Shown here in pieces: positions 34,946 through 44,218 of a DNA stretch of 64,000 nucleotides. The translations under genes and the position numbers were made by a program. Below the pieces are notes generated by a model, which was not told where the DNA came from, did no database searches, and saw only the letters and a list, made by a program, of their open reading frames with translations. The stretch comes from Marinirhabdus sp050859505. GTDB lineage: Bacteria > Bacteroidota > Bacteroidia > Flavobacteriales > Flavobacteriaceae. Within the stretch, counting starts at the first letter, position 1; the number at the start of each line of letters is the position of its first letter. The stretch covers positions 2,728,001 to 2,792,000 of the forward strand of contig NZ_CP193934.1 in the NCBI RefSeq assembly GCF_050859505.1, written 5' to 3'.

Positions 34946-36370
34946 ATGGAAAGCATTAGTGTCTTCGACATGTTAAAAATAGGTGTTGGACCTTCCAGTT
35001 CACACACTCTTGGCCCATGGCGCGCCGCAAATCTTTGGATAAAACGCCTGCAACGCCTGGAGCAATTTACGAGTGTTGCGAGTGTTCGTGTACAATTATA
35101 TGGTTCACTTTCCTTAACGGGAAAAGGACACGCTACGGATATTGCTGTGGTGATGGGATTAATGGGTACAGATCCTGTTACCTACCCAATTGAGGCTATT
35201 CAAGGTGTGATTGATTCATTAAAAGAATCTGGAGCCTTACTGTTAAATTCAGAAAAGAAAATCCCCTTTTCTTTTACCGACGACATTAAATTTAACCGTA
35301 AATTTTTAGAATTACATCCCAACGGAATCACTTTTGAAGCCACTCTTCGAAATGGCGCAAAGCGAAGCGCTACCTACTACTCTATTGGTGGCGGATTTGT
35401 AATTCAAAAAGAAAGAGCACGTGCCAAGCGGCAAAAAGAAAAATTCAGCAGTTTCCCATATCCTACCGAAAACGCCGCACAAATATTAAAATATTGCACA
35501 GAAGGAAATATGACCATTAGCGAAATGGTATACCAAAATGAACTATCCCTTCGTGATCCCGATAGAATTGATGAAAAACTGAAGGCAATTTGGGATGTTA
35601 TGTTAGACAGTATGTATGTGGGGTGTCACACCGAAGGAATTTTACCTGGTGGACTAAACGTACGCCGACGCGCTTTCGATACACACGAAAAATTAAAAGG
35701 GGATACCCCCTACTCTAATCCCGAAGAGTGGATTCAATCTATTAGAAATACGGAAGTAAAATTCCGTCAGATTTTAAAATGGGTTACTTGCTTTGCATTG
35801 GCAGTAAATGAAGTAAATGCCTCTTTAGGACGTGTTGTTACCGCTCCAACCAATGGCAGCGCTGGTGTTATTCCAGCGGTGTTAATGTATTATCTGGTGA
35901 TTGAAAATCACGATGCTAATTTTGATGATATTAAAAAGTTTTTGTTGGTTTCGGGAGAGTTGGGCAGTCTCTTTAAAAAGAATGCGACTATTTCTGCCGC
36001 AATGGGTGGTTGCCAGGCCGAAATTGGCGTTTCCTCTGCCATGGCTGCAGGCGCTCTTACTGAATTAATGGGCGGCACGCCCGCACAAGTACAAATGGCT
36101 GCCGAAATTGCTATGGAACACCACCTTGGTCTTACCTGCGATCCTATTGCTGGCTTGGTGCAAATACCTTGTATAGAACGAAATGCTATGGGTGCCATAA
36201 AAGCAATTAACGCTTGTGAAATGGCGCTGGATGGCGACCCTTCTCAAGCTAAAATTCCACTGGACAAAGTGATTGCAACTATGTGGGAAACCGCAAAAGA
36301 TATGACTTCAAAATATAAAGAAACTAGCGAAGGCGGTCTAGCCGTACAGGTGAATATGAGTGATTGCTAA
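34946..36370 (+). CDS. sdaA: L-serine ammonia-lyase, iron-sulphur type
   Basis: 474 residues, single chain with beta then alpha domains. Deaminates L-serine to pyruvate. N-terminal SVFDMLKIGVGPSSSHTLGPW is the family signature. [4Fe-4S] ligands fit Cys356, Cys398 and Cys409; the spacing (42 and 11) equals that known for the Legionella enzyme. C-terminal EGGLAVQVNMSDC shows the conserved terminal cysteine that folds back to the cluster as a tail ligand. No transporter gene is adjacent. It abuts the convergent NTF2-like gene with no gap. Confidence 0.97.
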   Translation: MESISVFDMLKIGVGPSSSHTLGPWRAANLWIKRLQRLEQFTSVASVRVQLYGSLSLTGKGHATDIAVVMGLMGTDPVTYPIEAIQGVIDSLKESGALLLNSEKKIPFSFTDDIKFNRKFLELHPNGITFEATLRNGAKRSATYYSIGGGFVIQKERARAKRQKEKFSSFPYPTENAAQILKYCTEGNMTISEMVYQNELSLRDPDRIDEKLKAIWDVMLDSMYVGCHTEGILPGGLNVRRRAFDTHEKLKGDTPYSNPEEWIQSIRNTEVKFRQILKWVTCFALAVNEVNASLGRVVTAPTNGSAGVIPAVLMYYLVIENHDANFDDIKKFLLVSGELGSLFKKNATISAAMGGCQAEIGVSSAMAAGALTELMGGTPAQVQMAAEIAMEHHLGLTCDPIAGLVQIPCIERNAMGAIKAINACEMALDGDPSQAKIPLDKVIATMWETAKDMTSKYKETSEGGLAVQVNMSDC

Positions 36371-36832
36371 CTATAAATTGCAATCTTCTTTTCTTCGGGA
36401 ATCTATCAAGTGAATGATTTTCCAACCATTTTCTAATTTGACTATTGTAAATGCATTTGCACCACAATGGCTGAAGTTTCCGTTGAACCAAAATTCATAC
36501 GGCGTCCAAACGTGAGCTAGAGTACCATTAATGCTAATTTTATAGTCTAACAAACGTTCCTCCCATTTTTGATCTGCTGGGCGATTTGCAATAGCCTTTA
36601 AAAGGTCCTCTATAGAACTATCAGTTAATTGCAGATTTCCATCTTTGTCGGTAGAACTGCTTTGTAATCGAACCTTTTTGGCGAGTACACTTCGCATTAT
36701 AACGGTATCTCTTTTATGAAATCCATCAAAGAAAGTAGTTACAAGTTGTTTTGCTTCGGTTTCGGTAAATGAGGCCTGTGCTGTTACGGATATCGTCAAG
36801 CACAGTGTGAAATAGAAAAGAAGGGTTTTCAT
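36371..36832 (-). CDS. Exported NTF2-like (SnoaL-fold) protein
   Basis: 153 residues from the ATG at 36832 (MKTLLFYFTLCLTISVTAQ, signal peptide); an in-frame ATG 10 codons earlier lacks a signal-like start. The mature part is a small alpha+beta barrel: helix EAKQLVTTFFDGFHKRD, VRLQSSS, helix DLLKAI, and strands AHVWTPYEFWFNGNFSHCGANAFTIVKL, GWKIIHLIDSRR. This is the DUF4440/SnoaL type, often a lumazine-binding-like or nuclear-transport-factor-2 fold. No active site can be named. Its last base pair touches the last base pair of sdaA. Confidence 0.8.
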   Translation of the reverse strand: MKTLLFYFTLCLTISVTAQASFTETEAKQLVTTFFDGFHKRDTVIMRSVLAKKVRLQSSSTDKDGNLQLTDSSIEDLLKAIANRPADQKWEERLLDYKISINGTLAHVWTPYEFWFNGNFSHCGANAFTIVKLENGWKIIHLIDSRRKEDCNL

Positions 36833-36847
36833 ATTACTATTATTAAG

Positions 36848-36876
36848 TTGTTTCAGTATCAAAATTAGTACTTTTA
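36848..36876 (+). promoter_or_regulatory. Promoter of panB
   Basis: TTG (36848-36850), 18 nt, TACTTTTA (36869-36876), 19 bases before the panB ATG. Confidence 0.55.
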
Positions 36877-36895
36877 CATTTCAAAAGATCATACT

Positions 36896-37714
36896 ATGAG
36901 TGTTGCTAAGAAAGAATACAAAAGAATTACCACGAAAACCTTGGTAGATATGAAGAAGAGAGGTGAAAAAATCTCTATGCTTACGGCATACGATTTCACC
37001 ATGGCTAAGATTGTGGACGGTGCTGGGATAGAAGTTATTCTAGTGGGCGATTCGGCCTCCAATGTGATGGCGGGTCACGAAACAACATTGCCTATTACAT
37101 TGGACCAGATGATTTACCATGCCTCCTCTGTAGTTCGTGCGATTACCCGTAGTTTGGTAGTTGTGGATATTCCCTTTGGAAGTTACCAAAGTGATCCTAA
37201 AGAAGCACTTCGCTCGGCCATCAGGATTATGAAAGAAAGTGGAGCTCATGCGGTAAAGGTTGAAGGTGGAAAGGAAATAAAAGAATCTGTAAAACGAATT
37301 TTAAATGCAGGAATTCCAGTAATGGGACATTTGGGACTAACGCCACAATCTATCTACAAATTTGGAACATATACCGTTAGAGCAAAAGAAGAGGAAGAGG
37401 CAGACAAGCTGAAACAAGATGCTATTTTATTGGAAAAAGCAGGTTGTTTTGCCATTGTGTTAGAAAAAGTGCCGGCCAAGCTTGCAAAGGTAGTTGCCGA
37501 GAGCGTTTCAATACCTATTATTGGCATTGGTGCCGGAAATGGCGTAGATGGTCAAGTACTGGTAACACACGATATGATTGGAATGACCAAAGAGTTCAAT
37601 CCAAGGTTTTTACGTAGATATTTGGATCTTGATGCCGAAATGACCGGGGCTTTTGAACAGTATAGTAAAGATGTGAAGTCTGGAGATTTTCCAAACGATA
37701 AGGAACAGTATTAA
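36896..37714 (+). CDS. panB: 3-methyl-2-oxobutanoate hydroxymethyltransferase
   Basis: 272 residues. First step of pantothenate synthesis: transfers hydroxymethyl from 5,10-methylene-THF to 2-oxoisovalerate, giving ketopantoate. The TIM-barrel motifs are plain: MLTAYDFTMAKIVDGAGIEVILVGDSASNVMAGH (Mg2+ and substrate binding), AVKVEGG with the metal-binding Glu, GIPVMGHLGLTPQS, and IIGIGAGNGVDGQVLVTHDM. No panC/panD nearby. A rather normal single gene with its own promoter. Confidence 0.97.
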   Translation: MSVAKKEYKRITTKTLVDMKKRGEKISMLTAYDFTMAKIVDGAGIEVILVGDSASNVMAGHETTLPITLDQMIYHASSVVRAITRSLVVVDIPFGSYQSDPKEALRSAIRIMKESGAHAVKVEGGKEIKESVKRILNAGIPVMGHLGLTPQSIYKFGTYTVRAKEEEEADKLKQDAILLEKAGCFAIVLEKVPAKLAKVVAESVSIPIIGIGAGNGVDGQVLVTHDMIGMTKEFNPRFLRRYLDLDAEMTGAFEQYSKDVKSGDFPNDKEQY

Positions 37715-37825
37715 AAATATATCGATTAAACAGTCTGCATAAAGATCTCGTTTCCTAATTTACTATGCAAGCATAACACTTTAGAAGAATATCTGTAAAT
37801 TTACATTTCAGAAAAACAAAAAACT

Positions 37826-38707
37826 ATGGATTTAAAAGCAAAAATGCTGCGTGACGACGCACTTAAAGGAAAAACAATAGTAGTAACCGGTGGCGGTAGC
37901 GGCTTAGGAAAATCTATGGTAACTTACTTTTTGGAACTAGGCGCCAATGTGGTGATTACCTCCAGAAATATGGAGAAACTAGAAACCGTAAAGGCGGAGC
38001 TAGAAGCCCAGACCGGCGGTACTGTACTCCCTGTCCAATGTGATGTGAGAAATTATGACGAAGTAGAAGCTATGGTACAAGCTTCGGTTGCAGCATTTGG
38101 CAAAGTAGATGTATTGCTGAACAACGCCGCAGGAAATTTTATTTCCCCTACCGAACGTCTTTCAGCAAATGCGTTTGATACCATTATAGATATTGTTTTA
38201 AAAGGTACTAAAAACTGTACACTCGCCTTTGGGAAGCATTGGATTGCTGAAAAAGAAACCAACAAAACAGTCTTAAATATTGTGACTACCTATGCCTTTA
38301 CAGGTTCGGCATATGTAGTGCCAAGTGCTACTGCAAAAGCCGGTGTATTAGCGATGACGCGTTCTCTTGCTGTAGAATGGGCAAAATACGGAATACGCTT
38401 TAACGCCATTGCCCCTGGCCCCTTCCCTACTAAAGGTGCCTGGGATAGATTGTTACCAGGAGATTTAAAAGAGAAATTCGACCTTGCCAAAAAAGTACCG
38501 CTAAAACGGGTGGGTGACCATCAGGAATTGGCAAACCTTGCCGCGTATTTGGTTTCAGATTTTTCTGCCTACCTCAATGGCGAAGTGATTGTTATTGACG
38601 GTGGCGAATGGCTAAAAGGCGCCGGACAAATGAACCTCCTAGAAGAAGTACCCCAAGAAATGTGGGATATGCTGGAGCAAATGATTCGGTCAAAGAAAAA
38701 TAAATAG
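37826..38707 (+). CDS. SDR family oxidoreductase, 2,4-dienoyl-CoA reductase-like
   Basis: 293 residues. Rossmann motif TGGGSGLGKSM (residues 22-32), NAAGN motif at about 101, and a classical-type reaction centre in which the expected Tyr of YxxxK is replaced: VVPSATAKAGVLAMTRSLAVEW has Ser-Ala-x-Ala-Lys, exactly as in mammalian-type 2,4-dienoyl-CoA reductases (DECR), which lack the usual Tyr. So the likely role is NADPH-dependent reduction of dienoyl-CoA in unsaturated fatty acid breakdown. The last 24 bases of the gene are also the first part of the tandem repeat unit that follows. Confidence 0.85.
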   Translation: MDLKAKMLRDDALKGKTIVVTGGGSGLGKSMVTYFLELGANVVITSRNMEKLETVKAELEAQTGGTVLPVQCDVRNYDEVEAMVQASVAAFGKVDVLLNNAAGNFISPTERLSANAFDTIIDIVLKGTKNCTLAFGKHWIAEKETNKTVLNIVTTYAFTGSAYVVPSATAKAGVLAMTRSLAVEWAKYGIRFNAIAPGPFPTKGAWDRLLPGDLKEKFDLAKKVPLKRVGDHQELANLAAYLVSDFSAYLNGEVIVIDGGEWLKGAGQMNLLEEVPQEMWDMLEQMIRSKKNK

Positions 38708-39336
38708 TTGCATATCCCACTTGTTGGTGGGTGTACAAAACTCTAAAATGGATACATTGCGCAGCAACCATTTTAGGGTTTTGTGCGGCAACTCCTATTA
38801 ATGATTAGGGCTAAGAAAAATAAGTAATTGCATAGCCTCACAGTTGTAGTGGGTGGTAAAAGCCCCAAAACTTCTCTTTCAAATTAATAAGGTTGTTTTA
38901 GGGCTTTTGCTGGCAAACCCTTTAAAATAATTCGGTCTAAGAAAAATAAATAGTTGCATATCCCACTTGTTGGTGGGTGTACAAAACTCTAAAATGGATA
39001 CATTGCGCAGCAACCATTTTAGGGTTTTGTGCGGCAACTCCTACTATTGATTCGGTCTAAGAAAAATAAGTAATTGCATAGCCTCACAGTTGTAGTGGGT
39101 GGTAAAAGCCCCAAAACTTCTCTTTCAAATTAATAAGGTTGTTTTGGGGCTTTTGCTGGCAAACCCTTTAAAATAATTCGGTCAATGAAAAATAAATAGT
39201 TGCATATCCTCACAGTTGTAGTGGGTAGTAAAAGCACCAAAATAATTCCTTCAGAAAAATAAGCTATAAAAAATTACTGTTTTGGAGTTTTTGCCAACAC
39301 CTTTCTAGCAAGTTTCGGTCAAAGAAAAATAAATTG
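38684..39336 (+). repeat. Tandem array of three-way-junction repeats (A-B-A-B-C plus partial unit)
   Basis: Units begin at 38684, 38804, 38930, 39050, 39176 and (partial) 39313, each with [AT]TTCGGTCwAAGAAAAATAA-like starts (second unit ATTAGGGCT). Lengths 120, 126, 120, 126 and 137 bp. Unit 1 folds as: outer stem AGTTGC/GCAACT (38706-38711, 38788-38793), small hairpin CCCAC/GTGGG (38716-38720, 38727-38731), large hairpin of 17 bp (38735-38751 with 38768-38784). Type B units keep the outer TTGC/GCAA and a CTCAC/GTGGG hairpin but have an unrelated large stem (AAAAGCCCCAAAAC with GTTTTrGGGCTTTT); type C again differs. The first unit starts inside the SDR coding end. No gene lies in this 669-bp gap. 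Confidence 0.9.
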
Positions 39337-39376
39337 TAACTTTAAGCGACTCCCCGTCACATTAAATATCAAATTT

Positions 39377-42211
39377 ATGAAACTAAAAATTTTAGCTGTA
39401 GCGGCTCTGGCGTTTAGCTTTTTAACAGGCAATGCACAAACCGATTTACAAAACGACACAAAAAAATTAGAAAGCTCAAAAATTCCGTTGAATCCTAATG
39501 TGAAAAAGGGTACGCTAGAAAATGGTCTTACCTATTACATTCAGAATAACGGAAAACCTGCAGATAAATTAGAACTCCGTCTGGTAGTAAATGCTGGCTC
39601 CATCCTAGAAACCGAAGACCAATTAGGACTTGCTCACTTTATGGAGCACATGAATTTTAATGGTACTAAGAACTTTCAGAAAAACGAATTAGTAGATTAC
39701 CTGCAAAGTATTGGAGTTAAGTTTGGAGCAGATTTAAATGCTTATACCAGTTTTGACGAAACTGTTTATATCCTTCCTATTCCAAGTGACGATTCAGAAA
39801 AACTAGAAAAAGGATTTCAGATTCTGGAAGATTGGGCGCACAATGCAACGCTTACAGACGAAGCTATAGATGATGAGCGCGGGGTTGTATTAGAAGAATA
39901 CCGCTTAGGTCTTGGTCCAAACAAAAGAATGATGCAGGAATACTTACCAAAATTAATGTATGGCTCTCAATATGCCAAACGGTTGCCCATTGGTACCAAA
40001 GAAAATCTAGATAATTTTGAATACAAAGATGTTCGCGACTATTATAAAAACTGGTATCGTCCAGACCTAATGGCTGTTATTGCTGTTGGAGATTTGGATC
40101 CTTCTGAGCTTGAAGCAAAAATTAAAAAACATTTTGGGGGGATCGCAAAACCAAAATCTCCGAAGAAAAGAGAAGAATTTTCTATGCCAAATCACGAGGA
40201 AACCCTTGTAGCTATTGCAAGCGATACGGAGGCTCCTTTTACGCAAATTCAAATTGTATACAAAGACAAGTTTAAAGCGCCAACGATTGAAACCGTGGCC
40301 GATTTTAAAGATGATCTGGCTAAGGACTTGTTTGCTACTATGATTAATAATAGGTTAACAGAATTAACCAATAGCCCCAATCCGCCGTTTGTTTTTGGGT
40401 TTTCCTACTATGGCGGAACTTTTGCAAGAGGAAAAAATGCGTACCAGAGTGTTGCTTCTACAAGCGAAACAGGACAATTAGAGGGTTTAAAAGCCTTACT
40501 TGAAGAAAATGAACGCGTAAAACAATACGGTTTTCAGCCCGGCGAATTTGATCGTGCAAAAGCTGCTATTATGGCGCGTTTAGAAAAATCGTATAATGAC
40601 CGTGACAAGCAGGAAAGTAATAGAATAATTGGGCAATACGTTCAAAATTATTTGGACGATGCACCCGCTCCAGGTGTTGCCTGGCAATATGAAACTACCA
40701 AGACATTTCTGCCTACAATTAAATTAGAGGATGTAAGTAAACTCATTAATACGTTTATTCACGATGATAATAGGGTGATTATTTTAACAGGACCAGAAAA
40801 GGATGCCCTTAAAAAGGTAACCGAAGCTGAAGTATTAAAGTTGCTGAAAGATGTACAAAATTCAAAAATAGAACCTTACAAAGACAATGTAGTACGTAAG
40901 GATTTGGTTGAAAAATTACAACCAAAAGGAAGCATTACAAACACTCAAACCAATACAGATATTGGTTTTACAACGCTTACACTAAGCAATGGAGCCAAAG
41001 TAATCTATAAAAAAACCGACTTTAAAAACGACGAGGTTTTGTTTGAAGCCTTTAGTTTTGGTGGTAATAGTTTGTATTCAGATAAAGAATTGCTGGCTAC
41101 GAACTATGCCAACGGAGGAATTAACGAAGCTGGAATTGGTGGCCTCTCAAAAACCGATCTCAGTAAAATGATGAGCGGTAAAATTGCCAGTGTTTCTCCC
41201 AGTATTGGTCTCACTACTGAAAATTTAAGAGGACAAGCAGCTCCTAAAGATTTAGAGACCCTTTTTCAAATGGTGTATTTGTATTTTACAGATGTAAATA
41301 AAGATGCAGAAGCCTACCAATCTTTTATTTCTAAACAAAAGAGTTTTCTGGCTAACATTATGAGTAATCCTAATTTTTACTTTAGCGACCAGATTGATAA
41401 ATTTCAGAACCAAGGAAACCCTCGTTATATAGGATTTCCAAGTGTTGAAGATTTAGATGCCGCAGATTATGATTTGGCATATACTAAGTTTTTGGAACGA
41501 TTTGAAGATGCAGGAGATTTCAATTTTTATTTTGTTGGAAATGTAGACGAAGTAAAATTGAAGGAATTTTCAGAAAAATACATCGCATCATTACCTACCA
41601 CAAACAGCAATGAAACGTTTAATCCTACCACTTTCAGAAGGAAAGACATTCATCAGAAAAAAGTAATTTATAAAGGAGCCGATCCCAAAAGTATGGTGAA
41701 TATTACTTGGAGAGAAGACGATGTGCCTTATAATGAAGAAGAGAAAGTGTTGGTAGAAGCTTTAGGCGAAGTGTTGACTATAAAACTAATTGAAAAATTA
41801 CGTGAGGAAGAAGGCGGCGTATACGGAGCAGGTGCAAATGGGAACTTTAGGAAACTCTCCTACCCTGGCGTTACGTTCTCAATTTCGTTTCCTTGTGGGC
41901 CGGAAAATGTAGATAAATTGGTTGCAGCCGCGTTGGCTGAAGTGGAAAAAATAAAAGCAGACGGTCCTACTCAAAAGGATGTAGACAAAGTAAAAGAAGC
42001 AGTTTTGGTGGAAAACAAAGAAAATTTGGAAAAAAATAACTTCTGGATGCAAACCTTAGTAACTGCAGCTACGGAAAACAGGCCCATACATACTTTTGTA
42101 GATGCCAAAGGGGAACTGGAAACCATTACCGCAAAGGGAATTCAAAAAGTTGCCGTGAAGTATCTTGATGACAACTATTTCTTAGGAATTTTAATGCCAG
42201 AAGAAAAGTAA
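39377..42211 (+). CDS. M16 family zinc metallopeptidase (pitrilysin-like), two-domain
   Basis: 944 residues with signal peptide (MKLKILAVAALAFSFLTGNAQ). The N-terminal M16 domain has the inverted zinc motif HFMEH (His87, Glu90, His91) and the downstream Glu in DERGVVLEEYRLG. A second M16 pair (about 520-930) lacks the HxxEH motif and contributes the R/Y substrate-binding face, including EEGGVYGAGANG. Likely degrades peptides in the periplasm. A -7-like TAACTTTA (about 39339) within the last partial repeat unit lies just upstream of the start, so the promoter of this gene may derive from the array. Single gene ending in a terminator. Confidence 0.93.
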   Translation: MKLKILAVAALAFSFLTGNAQTDLQNDTKKLESSKIPLNPNVKKGTLENGLTYYIQNNGKPADKLELRLVVNAGSILETEDQLGLAHFMEHMNFNGTKNFQKNELVDYLQSIGVKFGADLNAYTSFDETVYILPIPSDDSEKLEKGFQILEDWAHNATLTDEAIDDERGVVLEEYRLGLGPNKRMMQEYLPKLMYGSQYAKRLPIGTKENLDNFEYKDVRDYYKNWYRPDLMAVIAVGDLDPSELEAKIKKHFGGIAKPKSPKKREEFSMPNHEETLVAIASDTEAPFTQIQIVYKDKFKAPTIETVADFKDDLAKDLFATMINNRLTELTNSPNPPFVFGFSYYGGTFARGKNAYQSVASTSETGQLEGLKALLEENERVKQYGFQPGEFDRAKAAIMARLEKSYNDRDKQESNRIIGQYVQNYLDDAPAPGVAWQYETTKTFLPTIKLEDVSKLINTFIHDDNRVIILTGPEKDALKKVTEAEVLKLLKDVQNSKIEPYKDNVVRKDLVEKLQPKGSITNTQTNTDIGFTTLTLSNGAKVIYKKTDFKNDEVLFEAFSFGGNSLYSDKELLATNYANGGINEAGIGGLSKTDLSKMMSGKIASVSPSIGLTTENLRGQAAPKDLETLFQMVYLYFTDVNKDAEAYQSFISKQKSFLANIMSNPNFYFSDQIDKFQNQGNPRYIGFPSVEDLDAADYDLAYTKFLERFEDAGDFNFYFVGNVDEVKLKEFSEKYIASLPTTNSNETFNPTTFRRKDIHQKKVIYKGADPKSMVNITWREDDVPYNEEEKVLVEALGEVLTIKLIEKLREEEGGVYGAGANGNFRKLSYPGVTFSISFPCGPENVDKLVAAALAEVEKIKADGPTQKDVDKVKEAVLVENKENLEKNNFWMQTLVTAATENRPIHTFVDAKGELETITAKGIQKVAVKYLDDNYFLGILMPEEK

Positions 42212-42233
42212 TTATTTTAGTAATTTTGAATAT

Positions 42234-42258
42234 AAAACCCGCTAACTGGCGGGTTTTT
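42234..42258 (+). terminator. Terminator of the M16 peptidase gene
   Basis: Stem AAAACCCGC/GCGGGTTTT with a 6-nt loop and a T run, 22 bp after the stop codon. Confidence 0.88.
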
Positions 42259-42469
42259 ACGTGAATTTATAGACAAAATATAACCTTAATTTTGCTTATA
42301 ACTTATACTTCATATGTAAGATAACAAATTTAAATAGGGAATATTAGCTGATTACTTGAGTTATACGTTGCTATTTCACTTAAAACAATTGTTCACTTCC
42401 TGTTAACAAATATCATTTTCTCCCCGCATAATTAATCGTATTTTTATCCTTTAAACCAGAGGATACTTC

Positions 42470-43234
42470 ATGGGTAAAATAATTGCTATTGCCAATCAAA
42501 AAGGAGGCGTTGGAAAGACAACGACAAGTGTTAATCTTGCGGCGTCTTTAGGGGTCTTAGAGAAAAAGGTATTGTTGATAGATGCAGACCCTCAGGCAAA
42601 TGCCACATCGGGTCTTGGCATTGATGTGGAAACTGTAGAGATAGGCACCTATCAGCTTTTAGAGCATACTGCCAGCGCTTTACAAGCAATTGTAAAGACA
42701 GACTCACCTAATCTTGACATTATTCCATCCCATATAGATTTAGTTGCCATTGAAATAGAATTGGTAGACAAAGAAAATCGTGAATATATGATGAAGCAGG
42801 CTATTACGAGCCTGAAAGAAACATACGATTATATTTTAATAGATTGCGCACCCTCATTAGGATTGCTCACGCTAAATGCCTTAACGGCTGCAGATGCGGT
42901 TATCATTCCAATACAATGTGAATATTTTGCATTGGAAGGATTAGGAAAGTTGTTAAATACTATTAAAAGCGTTCAGAAAATACACAACCCAGCGTTGGAT
43001 ATTGAAGGGCTATTACTTACCATGTACGACTCCCGTTTGCGTCTTTCAAATCAAGTAGTAGACGAAGTAAAAAAACACTTTGATGCTATGGTATTTAAAA
43101 CAATCATTCAGCGAAATGTGCGTTTAAGTGAAGCGCCTAGTTATGGTGAGAGCATTATAAGTTATGATGCTGGTAGTAAAGGAGCCAATAATTACTTAAG
43201 TTTGGCGCAAGAATTAATTGAAAAAAACCAATAA
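42470..43234 (+). CDS. parA: Chromosome partitioning ATPase ParA/Soj
   Basis: 254 residues. Deviant Walker A KGGVGKTT (residues 11-18), then DADPQANATSGLG and the switch ILIDCAPSLGLLTLNAL. A dimerising, DNA-binding ATPase that moves ParB-parS complexes, or regulates replication initiation. A 70-residue-short N-terminus without HTH shows the chromosomal (Soj) type. It starts the parA-parB-DUF5683-dapB run. An inverted repeat (43238-43263, AAGTATCCT/AGGATACTT) lies right after its stop; the T run is on the minus side only, so it is not a good terminator for this gene. Confidence 0.97.
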   Translation: MGKIIAIANQKGGVGKTTTSVNLAASLGVLEKKVLLIDADPQANATSGLGIDVETVEIGTYQLLEHTASALQAIVKTDSPNLDIIPSHIDLVAIEIELVDKENREYMMKQAITSLKETYDYILIDCAPSLGLLTLNALTAADAVIIPIQCEYFALEGLGKLLNTIKSVQKIHNPALDIEGLLLTMYDSRLRLSNQVVDEVKKHFDAMVFKTIIQRNVRLSEAPSYGESIISYDAGSKGANNYLSLAQELIEKNQ

Positions 43235-43312
43235 AAAAAGTATCCTGATACACTAGGATACTTGAAAAGATACCCGCCTCAGTTTATATTGAGCGGAGTC
43301 GAAATACGGTAA

Positions 43313-44218
43313 ATGAATATGGCGAAAGCAACAAAAAAACAAGCCTTAGGTCGCGGTCTATCTGCATTATTGAAAGATCCAGATAACGATATTAAATCTG
43401 TTCAAGATAAAAATGCCGATAAAGTTGTAGGGAATATCATTGAGCTAGAGTTAGATTTTATTGAAGTAAACCCTTTCCAGCCTCGTACTAGTTTTAATGA
43501 AGAATCACTAAGAGAATTAGCATCTTCTATTAAAGAACTGGGTGTTATACAGCCAATCACGGTACGTAAATTAGGGTTTAACAACTACCAATTGGTAAGT
43601 GGAGAACGTCGCTTTAGAGCCTCAAAATTAATAGGTTTAACGAGTGTTCCAGCCTACATTAGGATTGCAAATGACCAGGAATCGCTGGAAATGGCATTGG
43701 TTGAAAATATCCAGCGCCAAGATTTAGATCCTATCGAAATTGCCCTCTCCTACCAACGTCTTATTGAAGAAATACAAGTTACACAAGAAGAGTTAAGCGA
43801 TCGGGTAGGTAAAAACAGATCTACTATTGCTAACTATCTACGTTTATTGAAACTAGATCCTATTATTCAAACCGGAATGCGAGATGGGTTTATTTCTATG
43901 GGTCACGGTCGTGCACTTATAAACGTAGAAAATATAGACGAGCAATTAGATATTTACGAGAAAATCATCTCCAAAAAACTATCAGTTAGAGATACTGAAG
44001 CATTGGTTCGCGACAATAAAGCTCCAGAAGAAAAAAGTGCAGCTGTAAAAAAGACACTACCTACTTATGCCAATAAAGCCCGTAGAGAGTTAAGTAGCAT
44101 ACTAGATACCAAGGTAGATGTAAAGGTTTCTAAGTCTGGAAAAGGTCAAATTGTAGTGCCGTTTACTAATAAGGATGAATTTGAACGTATCCTTGTACTC
44201 CTTAAAAGTGAAAAATAA
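43313..44218 (+). CDS. parB: Chromosome partitioning protein ParB/Spo0J
   Basis: 301 residues from ATG 43313; a second ATG at 43319 (MAKATKK) is equally possible. N-terminal KKQALGRGLSALL is the ParA-interacting peptide. The CTPase/N-domain contains ELDFIEVNPFQPR, then SGERRFRASKLIG (CTP-binding ERR). The HTH domain (about 145-190) has LSDRVGKNRSTIANYLRLL and GHGRAL. A dimerisation region follows. The gene spacer upstream carries a TTGAGCGGAGTCGAA repeat (43279-43293). I did not find a parS 16-mer (TGTTTCACGTGAAACA type) in this window. Confidence 0.97.
   Translation: MNMAKATKKQALGRGLSALLKDPDNDIKSVQDKNADKVVGNIIELELDFIEVNPFQPRTSFNEESLRELASSIKELGVIQPITVRKLGFNNYQLVSGERRFRASKLIGLTSVPAYIRIANDQESLEMALVENIQRQDLDPIEIALSYQRLIEEIQVTQEELSDRVGKNRSTIANYLRLLKLDPIIQTGMRDGFISMGHGRALINVENIDEQLDIYEKIISKKLSVRDTEALVRDNKAPEEKSAAVKKTLPTYANKARRELSSILDTKVDVKVSKSGKGQIVVPFTNKDEFERILVLLKSEK

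Noticed and set aside
38684..39336. CRISPR array
   Set aside because: Units are 120 bp or more, contiguous, without spacers, and no cas genes are near.
43238..43263. Terminator after parA
   Set aside because: The stem AAGTATCCT/AGGATACTT is good, but the T run is on the opposite strand and parB is downstream; not called as a terminator.
42212..44218. parS site near parAB
   Set aside because: I scanned for the TGTTTCACGTGAAACA type and near variants and saw none; parS may be outside the window.
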